Shown here in pieces: positions 44,929 to 53,916 of a stretch of DNA of 64,000 nt. Position numbers and translations under genes: made by a program. Origin of the DNA: Thiocapsa sp. (GTDB lineage Bacteria; Pseudomonadota; Gammaproteobacteria; Chromatiales; Chromatiaceae); assembly GCF_022340925.1 (NCBI RefSeq), contig NZ_JAJDNA010000100.1:33638-97637 (forward strand), written 5' to 3'. The stretch's first letter is position 1, and the number at the start of each line of letters is the position of its first letter. The notes beneath the pieces are model-generated. The model was given only the letters and a program-made list of their open reading frames with translations. It was not told the DNA's origin and ran no database searches.

Positions 44929-45864
44929 ATGTCTGAATCTGAACAGCCTCGGAAGCGCCCGCAACCCCCGGCCGGGGCTGTCCACCTGCCGGATGTCGAG
45001 CTGATCGAGGTGCAGGTTCGAGCGGCATTGAGCGAGGACGTCGGTTCGGGTGATCTCACTGCCGCCCTGTTGGCGCCAGGTGCCCGAGGGCGTGCCGAGC
45101 TGATCACCCGTGAGCAGGCGATCCTGTGCGGCTGCGCTTGGTTTGACGCGGTGTTTCGGCTCCTCGATCCGCTGGTCCAGGTCCACTGGGAGGCGGCGGA
45201 CGGCGATCGTATCCAGCCGGGTCAGCGTCTATCGATCCTCGAGGGTTCGGCGGCGACGCTGCTGACTGGCGAACGCACCGCGTTGAACTACCTTCAGACC
45301 CTCTCGGGAACGGCGACGCGGGCCGGGAATTTCGCTGCTGCCGTTGCGGGGCTTCCGGTCCGCATATTGGACACCCGTAAGACCCTTCCAGGTCTTCGCG
45401 TCCAGCAGAAATACGCCGTGGCCTGCGGTGGCTGCGACAATCACCGCATGGGGCTGTTCGACGCGATTCTGATTAAAGAGAACCATATCCTTGCGGCGGG
45501 CTCGATCCCAGCGGCGCTGGCTGCGGCGACGGGCGCCGGGGCCCAGGTCGACATTCAGATCGAGGTGGAGTCGCTCGAGCAACTCAAGGTTGCCTTGGAC
45601 GCGGGCGCGGTATCGATCCTTCTCGACAACTTCACTCTGGAAGATCTCCGTCGAGCGGTGACCCTGAACGGCGGTCGCGCCTGCCTCGAGGCATCCGGCG
45701 GTGTCACGCTTGAGAGCATTCGAGCGATTGCGGAGACAGGTGTCGACCGCATCTCGGTCGGTGCTCTCACCAAGGATGTGACCGCGGTCGACCTCTCCAT
45801 GCGGTTCTCTTCATCGTCAGGCTATTCAGAGTCGATGACGGGCCGCAATCAGGCGGGTGGATAG
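44929..45864 (+). CDS. nadC: Nicotinate-nucleotide pyrophosphorylase (quinolinate phosphoribosyltransferase)
   Basis: Converts quinolinate and PRPP to nicotinate mononucleotide in de novo NAD synthesis. The 311-residue protein has ALSEDVGSGDLTA, GERTALNYLQTLSGTAT, the phosphate loop DTRKTLPGLR and KYAVACGGCDNHRMGLFDAILIKENHI (spread over two blocks), with the expected ASGGVT near the end. The N-terminus is about 25 residues longer than usual. It follows the DUF1631 gene by 29 bp. Confidence 0.94.
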   Translation: MSESEQPRKRPQPPAGAVHLPDVELIEVQVRAALSEDVGSGDLTAALLAPGARGRAELITREQAILCGCAWFDAVFRLLDPLVQVHWEAADGDRIQPGQRLSILEGSAATLLTGERTALNYLQTLSGTATRAGNFAAAVAGLPVRILDTRKTLPGLRVQQKYAVACGGCDNHRMGLFDAILIKENHILAAGSIPAALAAATGAGAQVDIQIEVESLEQLKVALDAGAVSILLDNFTLEDLRRAVTLNGGRACLEASGGVTLESIRAIAETGVDRISVGALTKDVTAVDLSMRFSSSSGYSESMTGRNQAGG

Positions 45865-46375
45865 ACCAATCGCAGACCGGAAAACATCTCGCGAGTCTCG
45901 GGCTTTTCTCCGAATCGGTAGCTGGTCTGGCCCAGAGAGCTGCGGGTGTGGAGCATGCCCCGCGCAGGACACCTTGACCGAGCACGAAGCCGGCCTCTGA
46001 AGTGCCGCCATGCGGGAAGGGGCGGAAATCAGGATAGGCATGGAAGGGGTTGGCGCACCATTCCCACACGCGTCCCTTCGCCCTGATCAAGCCCCGGCGT
46101 GCGGCGACTTCCCACGGATACTCGTGCTGGAGAATCGCACCGCTGTGCGCGCCGCCGAGACTCGCAACCCAAGTCGTATAGGCAGGCGCCCCATGGCGGT
46201 TGATTCCTGCCACCGGCTCATCCGGGGGGAGTGCGCAGGGCCCATTCAGTCCGAGCTGATACCAAGAGCCGCCTGGGTCAAGGCGCCAGCCGAGAGGTGA
46301 TCTCGGCGGCCTTTCCTGCTGCCGTTGCCATGCGAGACCGGCTGGGTTCCAGAATGCCGGCTCCCGGTAGCCTCG
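45849..46375 (-). pseudogene. Frameshifted C-terminal remnant of an EgtB/SUMF1-type (FGE-sulfatase) protein
   Basis: On the minus strand from 46375 the sequence reads RGYREPAFWNPAGLAW, then GINRHGAPAYTTWV, WEVAARRGLI, GRVWEWCANPFHAYPDF and GQGVLRG, clear FGE/EgtB-domain segments. At the G-run at 45958-45961 the frame shifts by one base; the next frame continues LGQTSYRFGEKPETREMFSGLRLVYPPA and stops at 45849. The N-terminal half is missing: cbpM begins next to it. It may be a true decayed gene or a one-base assembly error plus a 5' deletion. Confidence 0.75.
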
Positions 46376-46438
46376 ACCGGCAGGTCCCCGGGGTGGGCGC
46401 GCGCGGTGGCATCGGCAAGCGGGCCCTCTGCGTCGGGA

Positions 46439-46780
46439 TTATGGGAGCTCGCGGCGGCGCTGTCCCACTTGGTGCTCGAGGATACGGAGCCGTTCCCGCA
46501 GGGATTCCAGCTCGTCGAGGAGGTCAAGGGCCAAGGCGGTCCCCGCCAGGTTCAGCTCGAGGTCGCGCTGCAAGCGGACGGCGCGCCGCGCGCGGCGCAC
46601 TTGGAAGCCGTCGAACCGCCAATCCTCCGGCCGTTCGCCCTTCGGTCTCAACAAGCCCTCGGTGACCATCAGCCTCACCGCGCGCCCGCTGGAGCCGCAC
46701 AGCTGGGTGAGCTCGGAGAGGGTCACCGTGAGTCCCTCGTCGAGCACGATCCCTTCAATGCGTGTCTCGGTCCGCGTCAT
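46439..46780 (-). CDS. cbpM: Chaperone modulator CbpM
   Basis: A 113-residue MerR-like helix-turn-helix protein that binds the CbpA J-domain and inhibits its activity. TLSELTQLCGSSGRAVRLMVTEGLLRP is the helix-turn-helix region, followed by a coiled C-terminal segment (ALDLLDELESLRERLRILEHQ). It starts three bases after the cbpA stop, the standard cbpA-cbpM layout. Confidence 0.88.
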   Translation of the reverse strand: MTRTETRIEGIVLDEGLTVTLSELTQLCGSSGRAVRLMVTEGLLRPKGERPEDWRFDGFQVRRARRAVRLQRDLELNLAGTALALDLLDELESLRERLRILEHQVGQRRRELP

Positions 46781-46783
46781 CGG

Positions 46784-47716
46784 TCAGACTCCCAGTTGGG
46801 CTCTAGGGTTGAAGTGTAGACGCTCGGCCATGTCGAGGTAGACCGCTTTTGCGGCATCCGTCTTGGCCGGGGGGGTGACGATCTCGAGGATCACCAGCTC
46901 ATCCCCGGGAGGATTACCCGGGAGGCCTCTGCCCTTTAAGCGCAGGCGCTGTCCCGACTGAGATCCCGCCGGAACCTTCAGCTTCACTGTTCCGCCCAGC
47001 GTTGGTGCCGAGACAGTGGCGCCCAGGGCAGCCTCCCATGGGGCGATCGGCAGTCGCAGCAGGACGTCCTTGCCTTCGTGTGTGAAGATGCAATGGGGGC
47101 TGATCTCGACCTCGAGATAGAGGTCGCCGGGATGGCCGCCGTTGAGGCCCGGGGCGCCCTGGCCGGCCAGCCGGATCTGGCGGCCTTGCGTCACGCCGGC
47201 GGGGATCCGGACGTTCAGCGTCCGAGCCCTTGATGTGACCAGTCCGTCGGCTCCGATTTCCGGCACATCCAGACGTAATTGGCGGGTCCCGCCGTGATAG
47301 GCCTCCTCCAGGTCAATGCTGATCCGGACGGTCTGGTCATGGCCGCGCCGGCGCCGATGATCGTCGGCACCGGTGTGGAGCTCGCGGCCGAAGATGCTGG
47401 CGAAGAAATCGCTGAACTCGGCTGCCTCATCGGGGCCGAAGTGGAACTCGCGATGGAACCCGCCGGATCCGGGCGGTGGTCGAAAATCCTGCCCGGCACG
47501 CCAGTTGCCGCCGAGCGCGTCGTAGGCGGCGCGCTTCTCCGGATCGCGAAGGACCTCATTGGCCTCGTTGATCTCCTTGAACCTGGCCTCGGCGTTCGGC
47601 TCCGTGCTGACATCGGGGTGGAACTTGCGCGCCAGCCGCCGATAGGCCCGCTTGATCTCGTCCTGGGTGGCATCCCGCGCCACACCAAGGGTCTTATAGT
47701 AATCCTTGTATTCCAT
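46784..47716 (-). CDS. cbpA: Curved DNA-binding protein CbpA (DnaJ family)
   Basis: A 310-residue class B J-protein: N-terminal J-domain with the HPD tripeptide (RKFHPDVS, near 32), Gly/Phe-rich linker, and DnaJ C-terminal domains I and II (about 120-300, with QIRLAGQGAPGLNGGHPGDLYLEVEI and RLKGRGLPG). It lacks the Zn-finger of DnaJ. It is a DnaK co-chaperone and DNA-binding stress protein. cbpM follows by three bases. Confidence 0.92.
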   Translation of the reverse strand: MEYKDYYKTLGVARDATQDEIKRAYRRLARKFHPDVSTEPNAEARFKEINEANEVLRDPEKRAAYDALGGNWRAGQDFRPPPGSGGFHREFHFGPDEAAEFSDFFASIFGRELHTGADDHRRRRGHDQTVRISIDLEEAYHGGTRQLRLDVPEIGADGLVTSRARTLNVRIPAGVTQGRQIRLAGQGAPGLNGGHPGDLYLEVEISPHCIFTHEGKDVLLRLPIAPWEAALGATVSAPTLGGTVKLKVPAGSQSGQRLRLKGRGLPGNPPGDELVILEIVTPPAKTDAAKAVYLDMAERLHFNPRAQLGV

Positions 47717-48271
47717 CGCAGCGCCTCAGCGGAGTTTCAGACGATGATCCCCCTTCCTGGCGCGATCTATGGGCTTTCAGGTGCCATTGCACCGTACCGT
47801 CCAGCGGCGGGCTGTCGAGCCCTGTTACGCGGGGCGCTGGGCGCTCTGCGCTCGGGTTTGCGGCGCGGCCCGGTTGGATTCGTTTGCACCTGGCCGCGGC
47901 ACCTGACTCTCCCCCTTTCGCCCTGACCTGCGCGGCCTGGTCTGATCCGCGTCTTCGGACCCGTGTGCCTGCAACTCGCGTCCGACGGCCCAGGCCCGCA
48001 GCGCATTCAGCTGCTCATGCATGATCACCGAAAGGGGTTGCGTGCTCTCGATCCGATCGCTCCAGAGGACGCAGGGTGACAGGACATCCGCCGTGGCGAG
48101 TGCCTCGCGGAGGTTTTTTTCGCTCTCACCGATATACTCGTCGTAGAGCCTACCGAAGGCGAGCCGCAGCAGCGGCACCCCGAAACGGCCTCCATGCGCG
48201 AATCGCCTACAATGCCCTGCAGGAGAGCAGGCACGATCGTCCCGGCATCCTCGTCAATCCAGAGGGCATCC
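47717..48271. other. Gap between cbpA and leuA, with an ATPase remnant
   Basis: 555 bp between divergent cbpA and leuA. The only recognisable content is the decayed AAA fragment at 47955-48195. A possible leuA -10 box, TACAAT, lies at 48208-48213, with no clear -35. The rest is unassigned. Confidence 0.5.
47955..48195 (-). pseudogene. Internally deleted AAA+ ATPase remnant
   Basis: The minus-strand frame reads [43 protein letters not shown] then SDRIE, which matches the post-Walker A to Walker B part of Ycf46-like AAA ATPases. It then jumps to PLSVIMHEQLNALRAWAVGR, which resembles the C-terminal tail of the same family. Walker A and the lid are missing, and the Walker B DE is changed to DR. 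Both parts are in one frame, suggesting an internal deletion. Confidence 0.6.
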
Positions 48272-49822
48272 ATGAGCGCAACAGACCACCTGATCATTTT
48301 CGACACCACCCTCCGGGACGGCGAGCAGAGCCCAGGGGCATCGATGACCCGTGATGAGAAGGTGCGGATCGCCAAGGCCCTGGAGCGCCTGCGTGTGGAC
48401 GTCATTGAGGCGGGCTTTCCCATCGCGAGTCCGGGTGACTTCGACGCGGTCAAGGCGGTGGCCGAGACGGTCAAGGAGAGCCGTGTCTGCGGGCTGGCAC
48501 GTGCGCTGGACAAGGACATCGACCGGGCCGGCGAGGCGATTGCGGGGGCTGCAGCCGGACGCATCCACACCTTCATCGCCACCTCGCCGATCCACATGGA
48601 GAAGAAGCTGCGGATGACGCCCGATCAAGTGCTCGCGCAGGCCGTGCATGCGGTCCAGCGGGCGCGCCGCTATACCGACGACGTCGAGTTTTCGCCCGAG
48701 GACGCGGGTCGCTCTGAGATCGATTTTCTCTGCCGTGTCTTGGAGGCGGTCATCGCCGCGGGTGCGGGAACCGTCAACATCCCAGACACCGTCGGCTACA
48801 GTATCCCTGATCAATTCGGCAGTCTGATCGCAGCCTTGCGCGAACGCGTCCCAAACGCCGATCACGCCGTGTTCTCGGTCCATTGTCACAACGACCTTGG
48901 CCTTGCGGTGGCGAACTCACTGGCGGCGGTCCGGAACGGCGCACGTCAGGTCGAATGCACGATCAATGGCCTGGGCGAGCGGGCCGGCAATGCCGCGCTC
49001 GAAGAGATCGTCATGGCGGTGCGCACGCGTCAGGATCTATTCGACTGCAAGACCCGACTCGACACCACGCAAATCATGAGCTGCTCTCGTCTGGTGGCGG
49101 GGATCACCGGTTTCGCGGTGCAGCCGAACAAGGCCGTTGTCGGCGCCAATGCATTTGCTCATGAGTCCGGGATTCACCAGGACGGCGTTCTCAAGAGCCG
49201 TGAAACCTACGAGATCATGCGTGCGGAGGACGTGGGCTGGAATGCGAGCCGCATGGTGCTCGGCAAGCATTCGGGTCGCAATGCCTTTCGCACCCGTCTC
49301 CAGGAACTGGGGGTTGTGATGGGTTCGGAGGAAGAGCTCAACGCCGCCTTCTCGCGGTTCAAGGAGCTCGCGGACAAGAAGCACGACATCTTCGACGAAG
49401 ACCTTCAGGCGTTGGTGACGGATGCAACCCTGGATGCGTCCAATGAGCGGGTGAAGCTGGTCTCTCTGCGGGTCTGCTCGGAGACCGGCGAGACACCGCT
49501 CGCCGATCTGGTCCTCGCCTTCGATGGCGAGGAACGGAGTGCGACCGCGATCGGTGGCGGGCCGGTGGATGCGACCTTCAAGGCGATCGAGTCGATCGTG
49601 GAGAGCGAGACGGCGCTGAAGCTTTATTCGGTCAATGCGATCACCAGCGGCACGGATGCACAGGGCGAGGTCACGGTCAGGTTGGAGCGCGGGGGACGGA
49701 TCGTCAACGGTCAAGGTGCCGATACCGATATCGTGATCGCTTCCGCCAAGGCCTACATCAACGCCTGCAACAAGATTCTTCAGCCCGTTGCGCGGGCGCA
49801 TCCTCAGACCGGCGACGTCTGA
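48272..49822 (+). CDS. leuA: 2-isopropylmalate synthase
   Basis: Condenses acetyl-CoA with 2-oxoisovalerate, the first committed step of leucine synthesis. The 516-residue protein has [15 protein letters not shown], the [14 protein letters not shown] and [14 protein letters not shown] motifs of the barrel, and the C-terminal LeuA allosteric domain (about 395-510) that binds leucine. GAGGG precedes the ATG at 48272. It has no leuBCD near it; the related enzyme at 27491 differs in signature and may serve isoleucine synthesis. Confidence 0.95.
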   Translation: MSATDHLIIFDTTLRDGEQSPGASMTRDEKVRIAKALERLRVDVIEAGFPIASPGDFDAVKAVAETVKESRVCGLARALDKDIDRAGEAIAGAAAGRIHTFIATSPIHMEKKLRMTPDQVLAQAVHAVQRARRYTDDVEFSPEDAGRSEIDFLCRVLEAVIAAGAGTVNIPDTVGYSIPDQFGSLIAALRERVPNADHAVFSVHCHNDLGLAVANSLAAVRNGARQVECTINGLGERAGNAALEEIVMAVRTRQDLFDCKTRLDTTQIMSCSRLVAGITGFAVQPNKAVVGANAFAHESGIHQDGVLKSRETYEIMRAEDVGWNASRMVLGKHSGRNAFRTRLQELGVVMGSEEELNAAFSRFKELADKKHDIFDEDLQALVTDATLDASNERVKLVSLRVCSETGETPLADLVLAFDGEERSATAIGGGPVDATFKAIESIVESETALKLYSVNAITSGTDAQGEVTVRLERGGRIVNGQGADTDIVIASAKAYINACNKILQPVARAHPQTGDV

Positions 49823-49832
49823 GCGGTTGGCG

Positions 49833-50648
49833 ATGGACGAGCGGCGACGTCTGGGATACCTCGATGCGATAGGCATCGATGTCTGGGTCCGGCGCTGCCC
49901 AGAGGAGAGGTTGGTCGTTGCGCGCCGCGCATCGTCGGTGGCCGAGCCGGCTTCGAGCGTCGCGCGGCTCGGAGAGCCTCGGCGACCCGTGTCGGTCCCG
50001 GCGACCGATTGGCCGATCGCGCGCGGCGGACCGGATGCGCAGCCGCTGGAGGGTTGGACGTCCGGCGACATCGCAGCGATGGATTGGCGGGCACTCGAGA
50101 TGGCGGTGGCCGGCTGTCGTGGCTGCCCACTCTGCGAGACTCGCACGCAGACTGTCTTCGGGGTTGGCAATCGCGCTGCCGATCTCATGATCGTCGGAGA
50201 GGCACCCGGCGCCGAGGAGGATCGCGCGGGGGAACCCTTCGTCGGTCGCGCCGGCCAGTTGCTGAATCGAATGCTCTCTGCCATCGGCCTCGCGCGCGAG
50301 CAGGCCTATATCGCCAATGTGCTCAAGTGTCGCCCACCAGGGAATCGCGACCCGCGCCGAGAAGAGGCCGAACGGTGCGAGGCGTATCTGATGCGACAGA
50401 TCAGCTTGACTGGTCCGCGTCTCATTCTCTGCGTTGGGCGCGTTGCGGCTCAACATCTCCTGGAGACGGATGCGCCTGTGGGTACCCTCAGGGGGCGGTG
50501 GTTCGAGCTCGGCGGCGAGAAGGTGCCGCTGCGTGTGACCTATCACCCCGCCTATCTGCTCCGTTCGCCCGAGCAGAAGGCGAAGGTCTGGGCGGATCTG
50601 GTCGCGGTCGCGCATCGCCTGAACGAGGCGGGGCGGGTTTCACGATAG
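49833..50648 (+). CDS. Uracil-DNA glycosylase, family 4 ([4Fe-4S])
   Basis: Removes uracil from DNA. The 271-residue protein has the family 4 set: the first Cys pair CRGCPLC (near 91), [21 protein letters not shown] as the active-site loop (spread over about 115-135), Cys in [12 protein letters not shown] and RCEAYL, and the [11 protein letters not shown]-terminal motif. The N-terminal 80 residues are not conserved. It starts 10 bp after leuA, so it may be cotranscribed. Confidence 0.9.
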   Translation: MDERRRLGYLDAIGIDVWVRRCPEERLVVARRASSVAEPASSVARLGEPRRPVSVPATDWPIARGGPDAQPLEGWTSGDIAAMDWRALEMAVAGCRGCPLCETRTQTVFGVGNRAADLMIVGEAPGAEEDRAGEPFVGRAGQLLNRMLSAIGLAREQAYIANVLKCRPPGNRDPRREEAERCEAYLMRQISLTGPRLILCVGRVAAQHLLETDAPVGTLRGRWFELGGEKVPLRVTYHPAYLLRSPEQKAKVWADLVAVAHRLNEAGRVSR

Positions 50649-50689
50649 ATATTGAAAATGGAACATCGCTTGGCGATCGCGATTAATTA

Positions 50690-50718
50690 TTTCCTATTTC
50701 ATTAAGTGCTAATATAAT
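50690..50718 (+). promoter_or_regulatory. Promoter of the sulfur globule protein gene
   Basis: TATAAT at 50713-50718 is a perfect -10 box in an AT-rich stretch unlike its surroundings. The best -35 is the weak TTTCCT at 50690-50695, with 17-bp spacing. The leader would be about 60 bases. Confidence 0.5.
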
Positions 50719-50787
50719 GTCCCACGTGGTTGTTGATAAGGCATCCACGCTTGCTGCCCAACACATAAATCGACCGGAGAAATCAAA

Positions 50788-51168
50788 ATGAAAAAGCTTG
50801 CTACCGCTGCTGCCATCGCCGCCCTTCTGGGCGCTTCCGCTTCCGCTTCCGCTTGGTGGGGGCCCGGCTACGGCGGCTACGGCCCCGGCTACGGCTCGGG
50901 ACTCGGCGATGTCTTCAGCGACATGTTCGGTGACGGCTACGGCGACTTCAACTTCGGCATGAGCGGCGGTGGCACTGGCCGCGGCTACGGCCGTGGATAC
51001 GGTCGCGGTTATGGATACGGCTACGACTATCCCTACTATGGCGGTTGGGGTGGTCCTTACGGGTACGGTGCCCCTTACTACGGGGGCGGCTATCCCTACG
51101 CCTTCCCGTATGCGGCTCCGGTCGCTCCGGTCGCGCCGGCCGCGCCGGCTCAACCTGAAGCCAAGTAG
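50788..51168 (+). CDS. Sulfur globule envelope protein (Sgp family)
   Basis: The 126-residue protein has a signal peptide ([22 protein letters not shown]) and a mature part rich in Gly and Tyr ([14 protein letters not shown] start, repeated GRGYGRGYG units) with a Pro/Ala tail. This matches the structural proteins that wrap periplasmic sulfur globules in Chromatiaceae. GGAG precedes the ATG. It has its own promoter and terminator. Size (mature about 10.9 kDa) is closer to SgpA/SgpB than to the smaller SgpC; I do not assign a letter. Confidence 0.88.
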   Translation: MKKLATAAAIAALLGASASASAWWGPGYGGYGPGYGSGLGDVFSDMFGDGYGDFNFGMSGGGTGRGYGRGYGRGYGYGYDYPYYGGWGGPYGYGAPYYGGGYPYAFPYAAPVAPVAPAAPAQPEAK

Positions 51169-51214
51169 GACCCCAAAAAGAACAGGGTGCACATGGGAAG
51201 TGCCGCGGCTGCAA

Positions 51215-51241
51215 AGGCCAGGCGTCTGCCTGGTCTTTTTT
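51215..51241 (+). terminator. Intrinsic terminator after the sulfur globule gene
   Basis: AGGCCAGGC (51215-51223) pairs with GCCTGGTCT (51228-51236) around GTCT, with one G-T pair, and is followed by a T-run. This makes the sulfur globule gene monocistronic. Confidence 0.85.
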
Positions 51242-51360
51242 CGTTGTCGGATCTCGCTTGCCGGTCGCGGTGCGGACGTTACAGGGTCCCGGCCGATGCC
51301 TCGCGATCCTTGTCCCGCGTTTCCTGCTCAGGGCGTCCGATCAGTGGCTCTAGTTTGGAT

Positions 51361-51906
51361 TCAGGCGACCATCACGATGCTGGTGAAGGCGAGGCCGAGT
51401 CCGATGAGTGTGGCGACAAGCACGTCGCTAGGGTAATGCAGGCCGAGGACGATTCGGGAGCTTGCGACCAGCATCGTAAACGGAACCAGCATCCAGGCCA
51501 GCCCCGGAAAGTGGTAGATGGCAACGGTCGAGAAGCTCACTGCGTGGAGTGTGTGGCCAGAGGGGAAACTGTAGCGGTCGAGAGGGGGGACCAGGGCGAT
51601 GATCTCGTTCGCGTAATGGCAAGGACGCTCGCGCCGGGTAATCCCTTTGAGTGATTTGTACAAGGCTAGCGCGACACCGGCCGTCGCGAGCATATGCAGG
51701 CTGGCCTTGAGTCCCGCCAAGCCCTGCACCAGCGGAAGGATGGCGATCAAGCTGTACCAGAAAACGCCGTCGCCGAGGCGACTGATGGCGGCGAACGGCC
51801 GCTGTACCCAACGGCGCTGACCACCGCGGCTCCAGGCTCGGCAGACAGAAACCTCGATGTCATTCAGATGTTGTAGCCATAGTCGCACGGCAAGCCTCCG
51901 TTCCAC
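51361..51906 (-). CDS. PAP2 family lipid phosphatase
   Basis: A 181-residue integral membrane phosphatase with the three PAP2 motifs: KGITRRERP, YSFPSGHTLH and SRIVLGLHYPSD, and about five hydrophobic helices. Family members dephosphorylate phosphatidic acid or undecaprenyl pyrophosphate. GTG at 51906 overlaps the glycosyltransferase stop by 47 bases; a GTG at 51888 is an alternative. It is the last gene of the lipid operon that starts at 54708. Confidence 0.85.
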   Translation of the reverse strand: MERRLAVRLWLQHLNDIEVSVCRAWSRGGQRRWVQRPFAAISRLGDGVFWYSLIAILPLVQGLAGLKASLHMLATAGVALALYKSLKGITRRERPCHYANEIIALVPPLDRYSFPSGHTLHAVSFSTVAIYHFPGLAWMLVPFTMLVASSRIVLGLHYPSDVLVATLIGLGLAFTSIVMVA

Positions 51907-53086
51907 CCGACCGGTGGATCACCTGATAGAGACGCTCCTCGACCCCTCGGATCACACGATCCCAACTGATTCCCTCAGCCGTCTGTCTAGCCCGCTCTCC
52001 GAGATTCCGGAGACGTTCGAGATCTCGGGCCAGCTCGCACCCGGCAGCGACAAAGGCATCGCGATCCGCACCCTTTAATGTAACCCCGTTACTCCAGGGA
52101 TCAATAAGCGATCCGGCTGCCGCGTAGCCGAAGGCGACGACCGGCAAACCGCTTGCCATGGCCTCGGGTACGACGTTCCCGTAGGTCTCTGTCAAGCTTG
52201 GGAAAAGGAACAGGTCGCCGGATGCGTAATACCTGGAGAGCTCTTCTCCAACTCTAGCCCCCGGGCAGATGTATTCCGGATTGTCACGCCGAATCTGTTC
52301 CAAGAGGGGCCCGTCGCCGACCAGGACGAACCGGGCGGTCCGCCGAACGGCCCGAATCGCTCGATAGGTCTGGCGTGCGAGCGCTAGGTTCTTCTCCGGT
52401 GCGATCCGCCCAACGTAGAGGATCGCCAAGGTGTCATCATCGCACCCCCACTCGCGACGAAGCCCCGGATCGCGCCACGCGGGGGAGAAGAGATTCACAT
52501 CCACGCCGCGACCGAAGACATGAACATGTCGGAAGCCTTCGTTCGACAGCTCCTGCTGCAGCTCGGCTGTCGGCACCAGCGTCATATCCGATCGGTTGTG
52601 GAAGTGGCGAAGGGTTTCGGCGATCTGCTGCGTGAAGAAGCCGAGCCCGTAGTGCTGGCTGTACTGCTGGAACTGTGTATGAAAGCCCGTGACGGTAGGA
52701 ATCCGATGGGCGCGCGCCGCGGAGAGGGCGGCATGGCCGAGTGGCCCCTGGGTCGCGATGTAAACGAGATCGGGGGTGCTGCGACTCCAGAGGCGACGCA
52801 GTCGCCAATACACGGGAAGCCCGAATCGAAGACCCTGGTAGCCGGGAATCGGAAGCCCGGGAACCAGATGCACGGCGATCCGATCGGAATCGAGTGGACG
52901 TTGCTCTGCCTGTTGTCGCGGGCGGATGAGTTGAAGGCGATGGCCACGCCGAGCCAGACCCTCCACCAAGTGTCGCATCGTATTCGCGACACCATTGATC
53001 TCGGGTGGGTAGGTCTCGGTGACGATCGCCAGATGGAGTCCGCCGACCCGCTTGGGGCGCGCTGCATGCGCAGTGTCAGGCAGCAT
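51860..53086 (-). CDS. GT4-family glycosyltransferase
   Basis: A 408-residue GT-B fold enzyme. The N-terminal TETYPPEINGVANTMRHL, the GFHTQFQQYSQHY acceptor loop, and the C-terminal YVGRIAPEKNL and SLTETYGNVVPEAMASGLPVVAF (E-x7-E donor motif) fit the GT4 group that includes lipid mannosyl- and glucosyltransferases. Sitting between acyltransferases and PAP2, it probably glycosylates a lipid such as diacylglycerol. ATG at 53086 overlaps the acyltransferase gene by 11 bases; the longer frame upstream is not conserved. Confidence 0.85.
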   Translation of the reverse strand: MLPDTAHAARPKRVGGLHLAIVTETYPPEINGVANTMRHLVEGLARRGHRLQLIRPRQQAEQRPLDSDRIAVHLVPGLPIPGYQGLRFGLPVYWRLRRLWSRSTPDLVYIATQGPLGHAALSAARAHRIPTVTGFHTQFQQYSQHYGLGFFTQQIAETLRHFHNRSDMTLVPTAELQQELSNEGFRHVHVFGRGVDVNLFSPAWRDPGLRREWGCDDDTLAILYVGRIAPEKNLALARQTYRAIRAVRRTARFVLVGDGPLLEQIRRDNPEYICPGARVGEELSRYYASGDLFLFPSLTETYGNVVPEAMASGLPVVAFGYAAAGSLIDPWSNGVTLKGADRDAFVAAGCELARDLERLRNLGERARQTAEGISWDRVIRGVEERLYQVIHRSGGTEACRATMATTSE

Positions 53087-53912
53087 GGGGGGCTTCGACC
53101 AGCGCCGACTCTGGCTCGCTCCGGTCGGCGTCAGAATGGCCGTCGGCGCCGCGCCACCCCTCCGCCGGATCCATGCCGAGTGCCTGGGTGATCGCCAGGC
53201 GTGTGCGCTCGGCGAGGACCCGCCGCTGGACACCTTGATCGACTGGCAGCGGCGGCAGGAAATGGACCGTGACCACGAGGTCCGAGTGTCGGATGATCCG
53301 CAGGAGACTCTCGAGCAAGGTGTCATCCCCGATGAAGGCGGCGATCGGGTCCGGTGCCTTGTCCTCGCCGCGATGGTAGGCAATCGCGACCGGCTGAATG
53401 CGGAGTCCGGTCTCTTGCACGAGTCCGAAGAGCCGCGGATGAAACCGAAGCACCGACGTGCCGTCGCTCGTCGTCCCTTCCGGAAAGATCATGAGCGAGT
53501 GGCCTTGCGTTATTCTTCGGAGGAGCACCTCCGAGATCGCTTGGGCCTGGTGTGCGCCGCGTTCGATGAAGTGCGTGCCCGCGATTTCGGCCAGCCATCC
53601 AATCAGAGGCCAGGCCCTGACCTCTGCCTTTGACAGAAACCCGATCTCCCCATGTGCCCCGACGACTGGGATGTCGAGCCAGGAGATGTGGTTCCCGACC
53701 AGCAGGGAGTCTTCATCGACGCGGCCATGAACCCGCATCCGGATCCCCAGAATGGAGCATAGCCGGCGGTGCCACCAACGCACTGCGGCGGGGACCCACG
53801 TCGGCCTGCCGACGAGCCGCGATCGCAGGCCGATGTAGAGGGCGATCGTCGAACCCGCGGCCAAGTGGCCGATGATTTGCGGGATCTTCCAGAGCGATCT
53901 CGGTGCCGTCAT
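53076..53912 (-). CDS. olsA: OlsA-like 1-acyl-glycerol/lyso-lipid acyltransferase
   Basis: A 278-residue PlsC-family membrane enzyme: an N-terminal hydrophobic segment, the catalytic NHISWLD (a variant of NHxxxxD, near 96), FLSKAEVRAWPLIGWL, FPEGTTSDG and PVAIAYH. Right after the N-acyltransferase gene (4 bp gap) this looks like OlsA, which adds the second acyl chain to lyso-ornithine lipid. A general phosphatidic acid synthase (PlsC) role cannot be excluded. Confidence 0.78.
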   Translation of the reverse strand: MTAPRSLWKIPQIIGHLAAGSTIALYIGLRSRLVGRPTWVPAAVRWWHRRLCSILGIRMRVHGRVDEDSLLVGNHISWLDIPVVGAHGEIGFLSKAEVRAWPLIGWLAEIAGTHFIERGAHQAQAISEVLLRRITQGHSLMIFPEGTTSDGTSVLRFHPRLFGLVQETGLRIQPVAIAYHRGEDKAPDPIAAFIGDDTLLESLLRIIRHSDLVVTVHFLPPLPVDQGVQRRVLAERTRLAITQALGMDPAEGWRGADGHSDADRSEPESALVEAPHAA

Positions 53913-53916
53913 CGCA

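Noticed and set aside
50869..51090. Gly/Tyr codon repeats as a possible CRISPR or tandem DNA repeat
   Set aside because: Repeats encode the sulfur globule protein in frame; there are no equal-length spacers.
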